From Nocardioides sp. zg-DK7169 (GTDB lineage: Bacteria > Actinomycetota > Actinomycetes > Propionibacteriales > Nocardioidaceae): a stretch of DNA of 64,000 nt. The position numbers and the translations under genes were made by a program. The DNA lies in assembly GCF_013155365.1 (NCBI RefSeq), contig NZ_JABJRA010000004.1, positions 328,043 to 392,042 of the forward strand, given 5' to 3'. The notes below the pieces were generated by a model. That model was not told the DNA's origin. It did no database searches and saw only the letters and a program-made list of their open reading frames with translations. Of this stretch, positions 17,117 through 24,816 are shown in pieces. Position 1 is the stretch's first letter. The number at the start of each line of letters is the position of its first letter.

Positions 17117-18745
17117 ATGGAGCACGGGCGCACCGCGCCGCGGCCCCGTCGAGAGGCCGGCCGCGCCTCGGTGCTGGGCGCCCGCGCGGCGGTGAGCTCG
17201 AGCAGCCCGGTGGTGTCGTTCGCCGGCGCCCGGGTGCTCGCCGACGGCGGCAACGCTGTCGACGCGACGCTCGCGATGGCGGCCGTCGCATGGATGGCGC
17301 TGCCGGGCCAGTGCGGTGTCGGAGGAGACGCGTTCGCGCTCGTCCGTGAGCCGGACGGCCGGGTGTGGGCCATCTGTGGCAGCGGCTTCGGGCCAGACGG
17401 CGGCGAGCCGGACTTCTACCGCTCGCTCGGGCACTCCGCCCTGCCGCTCAGCGGTGCGCTCGCCGTGACGGTCCCCGGTGCGCTGGCCGCCGTCCGCACC
17501 CTGCACGCCCACGGCGCCACCCGGGCGCTCGACGAGCTCTGGGCGCCGGCCATCGACCTGGCCGAGCACGGCATCGCCTGCACCGCGAAGACTCGCGCCG
17601 ACATCGCCCTGCACGCCGACTCGCTGCGCGCGGACCCGGACGCCGCGGAGGTCTTCCTCCCCGGCGGGGACCTGCCGCGGGTGGGGCAGGTGCTGCGCCA
17701 GAGCGCGCTCGGCGCCTTCCTGCGTCGCACGGCCGCCGGCACGGAGGGGTTCTACGACGGTGAGTTCGCCGACCGGGCGCTCGCCGCGCTGGTCGGCGCC
17801 GGCGCACCGTTCAGCGGTGAGGAGTGGGCCGCAGGAGCAGACGCGCCCGCCGTCGCGGCGCTGTCCACGTCGTACGCCGGCCTGCGGGTGCACCAGACCC
17901 CCATGCCCTCGGCGGGGTGGATGGTCCTGCAGCAGGCCGTGATCTGCGACGGCGTGCTGGCCGGCCGCGAGCGCCTGGACGCCGAGTCGGTCCACTGGCT
18001 GGCCTCGGCCGCGCGGCGCGCGTTCCGTGACCGGTTCGAGGCCGGCGGGTCCGACTCGACCGGGTGGGCGGAGTCCTTGAGGCCGGAGCGCGTGGCCCGG
18101 GCCCGCGAGGAGATCGCCGGCGGTCTGGTGGCCGCCGGTCCCGCCCGCCTCGACGGCGACACCACCTCCACGGTGGTGGTCGACGAGGAAGGGCGGACGG
18201 TCTCGTTCATCCACTCCCTCGCCTTCACCTTCGGCGCGCACCTCAGCGTGCCCGGCACCGGGGTGCTGCTGAACAACCGCCTCGGCCGGGGCGCGTACCT
18301 GCTCGACGGTCATCCCAACGAGGTCCGGCCGCGGCGCCGACCGCTGCACACCCTCAATGCCTGGATCGCCGACGACGCGACCGGCCTGCGGCACGTCGGC
18401 AACTGCCCGGGCGGGGACGGGCAGGTGCAGTGGAACATGCAGGTGCTCAGCCACCTGGTCGACCACGGCACCGACCCGCAGGAGGCCGTCTCCCTGCCGC
18501 GGTTCACCGTCTTCCCCGGCTCCGACGCCGACGTGATCTCCGAGCCCGAGGAGCTGCGCTGCGAGGAGGGGCTGGCGGCGGATACCCTCGCCGGCCTGCG
18601 GTCCCGTGGCCACACGGTCCGGGAGATCCCGGTGCAGCACGGCGGGCCGGGAGGGTCGGCGCTGGCCATCAGCGTCGACCACGAGCACGGGGTCCTGCGC
18701 GCGGGCGCGGACCCCCGGATGGAAGGTGTGGCACTTGCGCTCTGA
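17117..18745 (+). CDS. Gamma-glutamyltransferase-family Ntn hydrolase
   Basis: A 542-residue protein of the gamma-glutamyltransferase family. The N-terminal part has ADGGNAVDATLAMA and GQCGVGGDAF; the autoprocessing nucleophile is probably Thr349 in DGDTTSTVV, followed by the small subunit with NNRLGRG and GGDGQVQWNMQVL. Family members cleave or transfer gamma-glutamyl groups or act as cephalosporin acylases. No signal peptide is visible, so the enzyme appears cytosolic, unlike glutathione-degrading GGTs. In this operon a role in removing a gamma-glutamyl protecting group or in amide hydrolysis is plausible but unproven. Confidence 0.85.
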   Translation: MEHGRTAPRPRREAGRASVLGARAAVSSSSPVVSFAGARVLADGGNAVDATLAMAAVAWMALPGQCGVGGDAFALVREPDGRVWAICGSGFGPDGGEPDFYRSLGHSALPLSGALAVTVPGALAAVRTLHAHGATRALDELWAPAIDLAEHGIACTAKTRADIALHADSLRADPDAAEVFLPGGDLPRVGQVLRQSALGAFLRRTAAGTEGFYDGEFADRALAALVGAGAPFSGEEWAAGADAPAVAALSTSYAGLRVHQTPMPSAGWMVLQQAVICDGVLAGRERLDAESVHWLASAARRAFRDRFEAGGSDSTGWAESLRPERVARAREEIAGGLVAAGPARLDGDTTSTVVVDEEGRTVSFIHSLAFTFGAHLSVPGTGVLLNNRLGRGAYLLDGHPNEVRPRRRPLHTLNAWIADDATGLRHVGNCPGGDGQVQWNMQVLSHLVDHGTDPQEAVSLPRFTVFPGSDADVISEPEELRCEEGLAADTLAGLRSRGHTVREIPVQHGGPGGSALAISVDHEHGVLRAGADPRMEGVALAL

Positions 18746-18755
18746 GGAGACCGAC

Positions 18756-19196
18756 GTGGCCGGGGCCCCGACCCTGCTGCCGCCCCCGCCGCGGGCCCAG
18801 GGGAGCTACCGACCCGCCGTACGCCATGCGGACCTGGTGATGACGGCGGGCATGACCCCGCGGGTGGATGGTCGGCTGCGGCACGTGGGCCGGCTCGGTG
18901 CCGAGATCGACGTGGAGGAGGGCCGCGCCGCCGCGGCGATCGCCGCGGGCAACGCCCTCGCTGCCGCGGCCGCAGCCGCGGGCTCGCTCGACGAGCTGGG
19001 CAGGGTGCTGCGGATGACGGTCTACGTCAGCGCGGTCGACGGGTTCACCGAGCACACCCGGGTGGCCGACGGTGCCTCCGAGCGCCTCGCAGCCCTGGTC
19101 GGTGATCGCGGCGCCGCCGTACGCAGCGCCGTCGGCGTGGCTTCCCTGCCCGGCGGGGCCTGCGTGGAGGTCGAGCTCACCTGCTCCCTGAGGTGA
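18756..19196 (+). CDS. RidA (YjgF/YER057c/UK114) family protein
   Basis: A 146-residue protein of the RidA family: LVMTAGMTPRVDG, the EGRAAAAIAAGNALAAAAAA helix, RMTVYVSA and the C-terminal GACVEVEL. Classical RidA hydrolyses reactive enamine/imine intermediates; this member has a variant of the usual C-terminal R-x-x-V-E active-site segment (GGACVEVEL), so activity is uncertain. GTG at 18756 has GAGGAG five bases upstream and lies 10 bases after the previous stop. Its presence suggests that imines are made by the pathway. Confidence 0.8.
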   Translation: MAGAPTLLPPPPRAQGSYRPAVRHADLVMTAGMTPRVDGRLRHVGRLGAEIDVEEGRAAAAIAAGNALAAAAAAAGSLDELGRVLRMTVYVSAVDGFTEHTRVADGASERLAALVGDRGAAVRSAVGVASLPGGACVEVELTCSLR

Positions 19197-19210
19197 GGAC
19201 GGACGTCGGA

Positions 19211-19243
19211 CGGCCCCGGTGAGCGAGGTGCTCACCGGGGCCG
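19211..19243. terminator. Bidirectional hairpin ending the HDO operon
   Basis: A perfect 14-base-pair stem: CGGCCCCGGTGAGC (19211-19224), 5-base loop, and its reverse complement (19230-19243). It lies between the convergent RidA and GlcG/HbpS genes. No long T-run follows on either strand. Confidence 0.6.
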
Positions 19244-19282
19244 TGGGCCGGACGGGGTCAGGTCGGGCCGGGCCGACTCGGC

Positions 19283-19738
19283 TCAGCTTGCGGGCGGATT
19301 GTCGGCGATGTGCTTGGCGAAGGCCTCCAGGGCCGCCGCGCCGACCGCCTTGTCCTGCTCGCCGTTGCCGCCCGAGACACCGATGGCGCCGACGATCTGG
19401 CCGTCGTGCTCGAGCGGGAAGCCGCCGACGAAGATGGCGAACTTGCCCGGGAGCATGTGGCTGATCCCGAAGGCCTCGTTGCCCGGCAGGGCAGGGCCGT
19501 TCGGCGGCTCGTTGAACTTGTGCGTCGCACGCTCGTGCCCGGCCGCGGTGAAGGCCTTGGCGATCGAGATGTCGACCCCGGTCAGGCGCGCGCCCGGGAT
19601 GCGGTGCAGCGCGATGACCTGGCCCGACTCGTCGACGACACACAGTGTCTGCTTCACGCCGATCTCGTCGGCCTTGGCGCGTGCCGCGGCCAGTACGGGA
19701 AGGGCGTCGTCCAGGGTGATCCGATAGATCCGGTGCAT
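19283..19738 (-). CDS. GlcG/HbpS family heme-binding-type protein (DUF336)
   Basis: A 151-residue protein of the GlcG/HbpS (DUF336) family: ALPVLAAARAKADEIGVKQTLCVVDESGQ, then ISIAKAFTAAG and the C-terminal IGAIGVSGGNGEQDKAVGAAAL. Family members bind heme or are accessory to glycolate, propanediol and amine catabolic operons; the reaction is generally unknown. ATG at 19738 is chosen because AGGGA precedes it; ATG at 19750 lacks a ribosome site. It is convergent with the HDO operon and 102 bases downstream of the pucR-like gene. Confidence 0.8.
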   Translation of the reverse strand: MHRIYRITLDDALPVLAAARAKADEIGVKQTLCVVDESGQVIALHRIPGARLTGVDISIAKAFTAAGHERATHKFNEPPNGPALPGNEAFGISHMLPGKFAIFVGGFPLEHDGQIVGAIGVSGGNGEQDKAVGAAALEAFAKHIADNPPAS

Positions 19739-19839
19739 GTCCCTGAGCATCCAGCCCGGCGGTGGTGCGGCGCCATGGACACCTTGTCCGTGTCGGCGCT
19801 TGGATGACTGTGCGGTGTGCACAGGAGCGGTGGCTGCGC

Positions 19840-21585
19840 TCAGTGCGGTGGGGCGAGCTCGTCGTCGAGCTGGGCGGTGACCTCGCGCAGCGCGAGGAGG
19901 TGGTGGGCGAGCCAGACCATGAACTGGGCCTCGGAGGTGCGGATGTCCATGTGCAACGCACGGGAGGTGCGCTCCAGCTTGTAGAGCATCGTGTTGCGGT
20001 GCAGGTGGAGCCGACGGGCGGTCGCGTTGAGGTTCCCCGACTCCGCGATGTAGGCGAGCGCGACGGCCTCCAGGTTCCCGGTCTGCCCGTCGCTGTCCTG
20101 GAGCGGGGCCAGGATCTCGCGCGCGAACTCGATGCCGGCCCGGCTCGCGGCCGCGTCCTGGAGCGCCGCGAAGACGCGCAGGTCCTGGTAGGTCGTGACC
20201 GCGCTGGTGCCGACACGTCGGGCGAGGGCCTCGGCGGTCCGCGCCTCGCGATAGCTCTGGGCGACCCCGGAGGCGCCCTCGGCGGCCCGCCCGAACGTCA
20301 CCCGGACGCCGTCGCCGAGGCGTCGGGAGGCCAGCTTGAGGACCTGGTCGGCGAAGGATCGCAGCGCCACGGTCTCCTGCTCGGGGTCGTCGCGTCGCGC
20401 GGCCGGCACCTGCTTGACCACCACGATCATGGACCCGATGAGCGCGCTCAGGGCGAGGGAGCCCGGGGTCGTGCCGTCACGGCGTGCCGCGCGCGCGACG
20501 TCGACGGCCCGCTGGCGGCCCATGGCGTCGTCGGGTCGGACGTCGGGGGAGGAGACGATCAGGACCGCGAAACGCCCGTCCAGGGGGAACCGGTAGTGCT
20601 CGGCCCGGGCGGCGAGCTCGAACTGGTCGGTGAAGCGGTTGTGCAGCAGCGCGTGCACGAAGTCGTTGCGCGCCCGCTCCTCGGCCTCGCGCACCGACTG
20701 CTGGCGCAGCAGCTCGCTGCCGGCGAGGCTCACGCCCTGCTCGGCCATGACGCGGTGCTGGGCCAGCTCGTGCCCGGCGACGGGCTGGTCGGGCTCGACG
20801 ACGACTAGCAGCCCGTAGCGGGTCGCGGCCACGAGGACGCGGGCGACGACCAGGTGTCTCGTGACGCCGTCGAGCTCGATCGTGACGACCTCCGCGGCGG
20901 TCGGCCCGTCCTCGAGGAAGCCGCGGTCGGTCAGCTGCTCGACGATCGCGGTGACCTGGGAGGACGTGGCCTCGCCGGCCCGGTCGGTGCCGGTCTGGGC
21001 AAGCAGGTCGCCGCTGCGGTTCAGGACGAGGACCTCGGCGCCCGAGATCCGCGCCATCGCCTCGGTGAGGGCGGCCAGCCCTGCCCCGCGGGCGAAGACA
21101 TCGCCGAGGGCGCGGTGCACCCGCGAGCCGTACTCGAGCACGTGGGTTGCCTGCGCGAGGACCTTGGTGGCGATCAGCTGACTGGTCTCGCGGAACGTCG
21201 CGTGGTGGGGGAGGAGGAGCACCGGGATGCCGAGGTCGTCGGCCAGGTCGAGCGCGGCCCGGGCCAGGGGGAGGTTGCGGTGCCCGTCGACGGAGGCGGG
21301 TGCATCTGCCCAGACCAGGACGGCCGCGGCGTCATGGGCGTGCAGCCGGGCCAGCAGGTCTGTTGCGTGCGCCTCGAAGTGGGTGCGGGGGTAGAAGACG
21401 GCGGCCCCGCGGATGTCGTGGGCCTCGACGGCGCAGGCGGTGCCCGGGCCGCCGGGCAGGCACCAGCCGACCAGGCGGCCGGTGGCGTCCGCGCCTGCGA
21501 CGAGCGTGCCGCGCAGCAGGTCCTCGGCGAGCAGTGCTTCCAGGCTGATCGCGGCACTGGTCGGGGGAGCTGGGAGTGATGTCAC
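19840..21585 (-). CDS. PucR family transcriptional regulator
   Basis: A 581-residue regulator. The N-terminal half is a PucR-type ligand domain (LLAEDLLRGTLVAGA, RFYP-like FYPRTHFE), the middle is a GGDEF-like CdaR region, and the C-terminal helix-turn-helix reads GNLNATARRLHLHRNTMLYKL. Relatives control purine, proline, GABA or amine catabolism. GTG at 21585 has AGGAGG five bases upstream. It is transcribed divergently from the TetR gene, with a shared control region, and probably governs the adjacent HDO operon. Confidence 0.88.
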   Translation of the reverse strand: MTSLPAPPTSAAISLEALLAEDLLRGTLVAGADATGRLVGWCLPGGPGTACAVEAHDIRGAAVFYPRTHFEAHATDLLARLHAHDAAAVLVWADAPASVDGHRNLPLARAALDLADDLGIPVLLLPHHATFRETSQLIATKVLAQATHVLEYGSRVHRALGDVFARGAGLAALTEAMARISGAEVLVLNRSGDLLAQTGTDRAGEATSSQVTAIVEQLTDRGFLEDGPTAAEVVTIELDGVTRHLVVARVLVAATRYGLLVVVEPDQPVAGHELAQHRVMAEQGVSLAGSELLRQQSVREAEERARNDFVHALLHNRFTDQFELAARAEHYRFPLDGRFAVLIVSSPDVRPDDAMGRQRAVDVARAARRDGTTPGSLALSALIGSMIVVVKQVPAARRDDPEQETVALRSFADQVLKLASRRLGDGVRVTFGRAAEGASGVAQSYREARTAEALARRVGTSAVTTYQDLRVFAALQDAAASRAGIEFAREILAPLQDSDGQTGNLEAVALAYIAESGNLNATARRLHLHRNTMLYKLERTSRALHMDIRTSEAQFMVWLAHHLLALREVTAQLDDELAPPH

Positions 21586-21673
21586 GTGCGCCTCCTCGGC
21601 GGGACCCCGGGATCGCTGGTGACGTACGCTAGCCAGTCCTTACACCGCTGTAAAGGGTCCGACGAGGGATGCG
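21586..21673. promoter_or_regulatory. Divergent pucR/tetR control region with palindrome TTACA-n4-TGTAA
   Basis: TTACACCGCTGTAA (21640-21653) is an inverted repeat, extended by CC/GG on both flanks with one extra A. A TACGCT hexamer at 21625-21630 fits a -10 for the + gene, and the same bases read TAGCGT-like on the other strand. The palindrome sits at the predicted start of tetR transcription, so TetR autorepression is plausible. Confidence 0.5.
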
Positions 21674-22294
21674 ATGACCAGGAAGATCTCGGGGAGCACA
21701 CCGGACTCGGTCGGCACGCCGTCGCCGGCCCCACGGCGGGCGGACGCGCGGCGTACCCATGAGCGGATCGTGGGTACGGCGAGCACGATGGTGCTCGAGG
21801 GCCGCCCGCTCTCCATGAGCTCGCTGGCGCGGGAGGCCGGGGTCAGCAGGCCGACGCTCTACCAGCACTTCCCCTCGACAGAGGACGTGCTCGAGGCGGC
21901 GGTACGGCGGGCGGTCGACCTCGGCCAGGACGCCGTCGAGGGCGTGGGCGAGGCGACTGTGTCGCCGACCGGGGCGCTCGCCCGGCTCCTCGAGTACCGG
22001 TGGAGCAGCCTGGCGGCCTACGACGAGCTGTACCGGGTGGCGGCGGAGGTGCTGCCACCGGCGCGGATGCTGCGCCTGCACCACCGGGCCCAGGAGTCGT
22101 TGGGGACGCTCATCGACGAGGGCAGGGCGGTCGGCGAGTTCCGCGCCGACCTGCCGACCTCGTGGTGGGTGACGGTCGTCTACGGGCTCCTGCACCAGGC
22201 CGCGCACGAGGTGCTCGCCGGGCGGCTGACCAAGGAGGACGCGGGCAGCTTCCTCTCCGCGACGATTCTCAGCACGCTCGCCGTCCGCTCCTGA
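21674..22294 (+). CDS. TetR/AcrR family transcriptional regulator
   Basis: A 206-residue TetR regulator: the N-terminal helix-turn-helix is visible in LSMSSLAREAGVSRPTLYQHFPS (about residues 43-65), followed by a helical ligand domain that starts with EDVLEAAVRRAVD. The C-terminal part is of the kind that binds a small hydrophobic inducer. ATG at 21674 follows GACGAGGGATGCG. It is divergent from the pucR-like gene and followed by a very strong hairpin. Target may be itself and the neighbouring catabolic genes. Confidence 0.85.
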   Translation: MTRKISGSTPDSVGTPSPAPRRADARRTHERIVGTASTMVLEGRPLSMSSLAREAGVSRPTLYQHFPSTEDVLEAAVRRAVDLGQDAVEGVGEATVSPTGALARLLEYRWSSLAAYDELYRVAAEVLPPARMLRLHHRAQESLGTLIDEGRAVGEFRADLPTSWWVTVVYGLLHQAAHEVLAGRLTKEDAGSFLSATILSTLAVRS

Positions 22295-22358
22295 CGCGAC
22301 GGTGCCGCGCGGTGCGGCTCGGCGAGGGCCGCGCGCCCGGGTGGGCACCGACGCGCAC

Positions 22359-22395
22359 GAAGCCCCCTCGCCGAGCGTGTCGGCGAGGGGGCTTC
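22359..22395. terminator. Strong bidirectional terminator, 16-bp perfect stem
   Basis: GAAGCCCCCTCGCCGA at 22359-22374 pairs perfectly with 22380-22395 across a five-base loop. It separates the convergent tetR and membrane-protein genes and begins with GAAG/CTTC, so both directions get a short T-rich edge. Confidence 0.8.
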
Positions 22396-22433
22396 CTGTG
22401 ACGCTGCGGGGCGCAGCGGCGCCGGACGGGACC

Positions 22434-22970
22434 TCAGGTCGCCGGGCCGGGGCTGCGGTGGCTACCGCCGGTCGCCTCGGGGCCGTCGGGACCCTGCGTC
22501 CCGTCGCCGGGACCGTTCGTGTGCTCGTCGGGGGCTGCGGTCGGGGTCGCGGGAGCAGCGTGGGTGGCGGTGGTGCCGTTCTCGCTGTGCCGCGGGTCGG
22601 GGACCTCGGGCCGGTAGTCCTTCGAGCGGTGGTCGACCGCCGGGTCCATCCGGTCGGCCTCCCGGACCACGTCCTCCTGCTGTGCGGAGGTGGCGGCGGC
22701 CGCCTGTCGGGTCTGGGCGGCCTCGGCCTCGGCGCGCTCGGCCTCGGCGCGTCGCAGGTCGGCCTCGGCCTGCGCCTTGCGTGCCTCCAGCTCGGACTGC
22801 TGCACGGCGGGCTGGTGCTGCGCGGCCTCGCGGCGCAGCTGCTCGGCCTGTGCGTGTGCCTGCACGCGGTCGCGTTCCCTCTTGCGCTTGAGCAGCAGGT
22901 AGGCGAGCGCGGCGAGGAGCGCGATCACGACCACCGCGATGACGATCCACACGACGTTGTCGTTGTCCAT
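22434..22970 (-). CDS. Single-pass membrane protein with alanine/glutamate-rich coiled coil
   Basis: A 178-residue protein. Residues 6-27 ([22 protein letters not shown]) form one membrane helix, directly followed by KRKRERDR, which predicts the C terminus in the cytosol. Residues about 30-95 are a highly charged coiled coil ([31 protein letters not shown]), and the tail is disordered and rich in Pro, Thr and Gly. No known family; common in Nocardioides-type genomes. It ends at the strong hairpin. Function unknown. Confidence 0.7.
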   Translation of the reverse strand: MDNDNVVWIVIAVVVIALLAALAYLLLKRKRERDRVQAHAQAEQLRREAAQHQPAVQQSELEARKAQAEADLRRAEAERAEAEAAQTRQAAAATSAQQEDVVREADRMDPAVDHRSKDYRPEVPDPRHSENGTTATHAAPATPTAAPDEHTNGPGDGTQGPDGPEATGGSHRSPGPAT

Positions 22971-23045
22971 GCCGGTTGACCTCTCGTTGGGAGGGTCCTC
23001 CGGTACCCGACCTCGGCGATGCGTACGCCGAGCCCGCGCCGGCGC

Positions 23046-23876
23046 TCAGCTCCTCGACGCCGGCTTGGTCGCGCGGATGATGGCGCCGTGCATCCCGGGG
23101 GCGGCCTCGTGGGTGAACTCGACCACCGTCTCGGTGAACCCGGCCGCGGCCAGCCCGTCGAGGTACTCGCTGCGCGACAGTGCGCCGGCGATGCACCCGA
23201 CGTACGAACCGCGCTCGGCCCGCTCGGCGGGCGTGAGGTGGTCCTCGGCGACGACGTCGGAGATGCCGATCCGGCCGCCCGGGGTCAGGACGCGGTACAT
23301 CTCCGCCAGCACGCGCGGCTTGTCGACGGAGAGGTTGATGACGCAGTTGGAGATGACGACGTCGACAGCTCCGTCCGGGAGCGGGACGTCCTCGATCGTG
23401 CCCTTGAGGAACTCGACGTTCGTCGCGCCGGCCTTCGCGGCGTTCGCCCGGGCGAGCTCCAGCATCTCGTCGGTCATGTCGACGCCGTAGGCGAACCCGG
23501 ACTCCCCGACGCGCCGGGCGGAGAGGAGCACGTCGATGCCACCGCCGGAGCCCAGGTCGAGGACCCGCTCGCCGGGGCGGAGGTCGGCGACCACGGTGGG
23601 GTTGCCGCAGCCCAGGCTGGCTGCGAGCGCCTCGGCCGGCACGTCGCCGTGCTCGTCGGGGGAGTAGAGCCCGGCGCCGAAGGCCCCGTCCACGACGGTC
23701 TCGTCGGTACCGGTCGGGGAGCAGCACGACGCCGTCCCGCAGTCGTCGGCCAGCTGGAGGGCGTCGTTCAGGTCGGCGTTGCTCTGGCCCTGCCCGACCG
23801 CGACCGCCGCCGCGGCGTACCGGGACCGGACCTCCTCGCGGAGCTCGTCGGTGCTGGTTCCTGTGGTGTCGCTCAT
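23046..23876 (-). CDS. arsM: Arsenite S-adenosylmethionine methyltransferase
   Basis: A 276-residue class I methyltransferase that methylates As(III). The SAM motif is [14 protein letters not shown] (about residue 90), and the arsenite-binding cysteines characteristic of ArsM are seen: the ASCC pair near residue 52, SLGCGNP near 88 and VISNCVINL near 163. The region [19 protein letters not shown] is typical for this family. ATG at 23876 has AGGAG eight bases upstream. It is transcribed away from arsR across an operator with two palindromes, so it should be arsenite-inducible. Confidence 0.92.
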   Translation of the reverse strand: MSDTTGTSTDELREEVRSRYAAAAVAVGQGQSNADLNDALQLADDCGTASCCSPTGTDETVVDGAFGAGLYSPDEHGDVPAEALAASLGCGNPTVVADLRPGERVLDLGSGGGIDVLLSARRVGESGFAYGVDMTDEMLELARANAAKAGATNVEFLKGTIEDVPLPDGAVDVVISNCVINLSVDKPRVLAEMYRVLTPGGRIGISDVVAEDHLTPAERAERGSYVGCIAGALSRSEYLDGLAAAGFTETVVEFTHEAAPGMHGAIIRATKPASRS

Positions 23877-23904
23877 GGTGGCGCTCCTGGCGGATCGGTG
23901 ACGG

Positions 23905-23934
23905 TCGATGTATCGAGGATTCTCGATGCATCGA
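23905..23934. promoter_or_regulatory. Tandem ArsR operator-like palindromes
   Basis: Two 12-base sites, TCGATGTATCGA (23905-23916) and TCGATGCATCGA (23923-23934), differ at one base and are spaced 18 bases centre to centre; the second is a perfect palindrome. They lie in the 89-base gap between divergent arsM and arsR, where an arsenite-responsive repressor would control both genes. Confidence 0.7.
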
Positions 23935-23965
23935 CGGATGTCAATCTCTCTGGCACGATGGCGCC

Positions 23966-24307
23966 ATGTCCACCACGCCGCTCGTCGAAGCCACCGCGTC
24001 CTGCTGCAGCTCGGTCGTGGGGGGCGTCCTCGACGTCGAGGAGGCGGAGCGGCTCGCCCGGGCGTTCAAGGCGCTCGGGGACCCGACGCGCGTGCGGCTG
24101 CTCTCGCTGATCGCCGCCAGCCCCGAGCGTGAGGCCTGCATCTGCGACCTCGTCGACCCCGTTGGCCTGAGCCAGCCCACGGTGTCGCACCACATGAAGC
24201 AGCTGGTGGACGCCGGGCTGGTGCTGCGCGAGCAGCGGGGCCGTTGGGCCTTCTACCGGCTCGCCGACGATGCGCTTGCAGCCCTAGGTGGGGCGCTCGT
24301 GCGCTGA
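23966..24307 (+). CDS. arsR: ArsR/SmtB family arsenite-responsive repressor
   Basis: A 113-residue winged-helix repressor: FKALGDPTRVRLLSLI, CICDLVDPVGLSQPTVSHHMKQL, and a basic wing (REQRGRWAFYRL). Cysteines 13-14 (SCC) at the N terminus and Cys58/Cys60 in CICDL fit the corynebacterial ArsR type, where two adjacent N-terminal Cys and one in the DNA-binding region hold As(III). It should release the two palindromes upstream on binding arsenite and so derepress arsM and itself. It is followed by a strong hairpin. Confidence 0.92.
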   Translation: MSTTPLVEATASCCSSVVGGVLDVEEAERLARAFKALGDPTRVRLLSLIAASPEREACICDLVDPVGLSQPTVSHHMKQLVDAGLVLREQRGRWAFYRLADDALAALGGALVR

Positions 24308-24345
24308 TCTGCGGGGCGGGGGCCCTCCGCTGCATGCGTTGCATG

Positions 24346-24385
24346 CGAAAGGCCCCGGCTGCGTCTCCGCAGCCGGGGCCTTTCG
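24346..24385. terminator. Perfect 18-bp hairpin between arsR and the tRNA cluster
   Basis: CGAAAGGCCCCGGCTGCG (24346-24363) pairs with 24368-24385 across a TCTC loop. It sits 38 bases after arsR and 6 bases past the 3' end of tRNA-Val on the other strand, so it can end both transcripts. Just upstream, TGCATGCG occurs twice in tandem (24331-24347). Confidence 0.8.
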
Positions 24386-24391
24386 TGGTGG

Positions 24392-24463
24392 TGGGCGATA
24401 CTGGGTTTGAACCAGTGACCTCTTCCGTGTCAAGGAAGCGCGCTACCGCTGCGCCAATCGCCC
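24392..24463 (-). tRNA. tRNA-Val (GAC)
   Basis: 72 bases without CCA. Acceptor GGGCGAT pairs with ATCGCCC; the anticodon arm is CTTCC-TTGACAC-GGAAG, giving anticodon GAC; T arm CTGGTTCAAACCCAG. It is last in a Gly-Cys-Val cluster on this strand and nearly identical to the tRNA-Val (CAC) at 25612. Confidence 0.95.
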
Positions 24464-24487
24464 ATGTTATTCAGTTGTGGTAAATCG

Positions 24488-24558
24488 AGGTGGGTACGGG
24501 ATTTGAACCCGTGTAGACGGATTTGCAGTCCGTTGCCTCGCCTCTCGGCCAACCCACC
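24488..24558 (-). tRNA. tRNA-Cys (GCA)
   Basis: 71 bases. Acceptor GGTGGGT pairs with ACCCACC, discriminator T; anticodon arm ACGGA-CTGCAAA-TCCGT with anticodon GCA; T arm CGGGTTCAAATCCCG. It is the middle gene of the cluster. Confidence 0.95.
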
Positions 24559-24602
24559 GCGGTGGCCCTCCCATGGGAGGACCCGGTGGAAAGACCCTTC
24601 CG

Positions 24603-24675
24603 AGCGGACGACGAGGCTCGAACTCGCGACCTCAACCTTGGCAAGGTTGCGCTCTACCAACTGAGCTACGTCCGC
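24603..24675 (-). tRNA. tRNA-Gly (GCC)
   Basis: 73 bases. Acceptor GCGGACG pairs with CGTCCGC, discriminator T; anticodon arm CAACC-TTGCCAA-GGTTG with anticodon GCC; T arm with GTTCGAG. First gene of the Gly-Cys-Val cluster. Confidence 0.95.
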
Positions 24676-24804
24676 TTGCTGCCTTGGGCCGTGGCCCTCG
24701 GTGCGGTCAGAACATTAGCCTCCTGGGGTCCGGGGCGCAAAACCGGGGGGTCCGCGGGGTGTCGCTGAGGGTTGGGATCGCGGCGTTTGCCGAGGTCAGA
24801 GGCC

Positions 24805-24810
24805 TAGAGT
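24805..24810 (+). promoter_or_regulatory. -10 element TAGAGT, leaderless-type, for pabC
   Basis: TAGAGT ends six bases before the GTG at 24817, so transcription should start at the start codon. Confidence 0.45.
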
Positions 24811-24816
24811 GCGGGC

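Noticed and set aside
24346..24385. Riboswitch or attenuator between arsR and the tRNAs
   Set aside because: The 18-base-pair stem is a simple hairpin placed to terminate both convergent transcripts; no alternative fold is visible.
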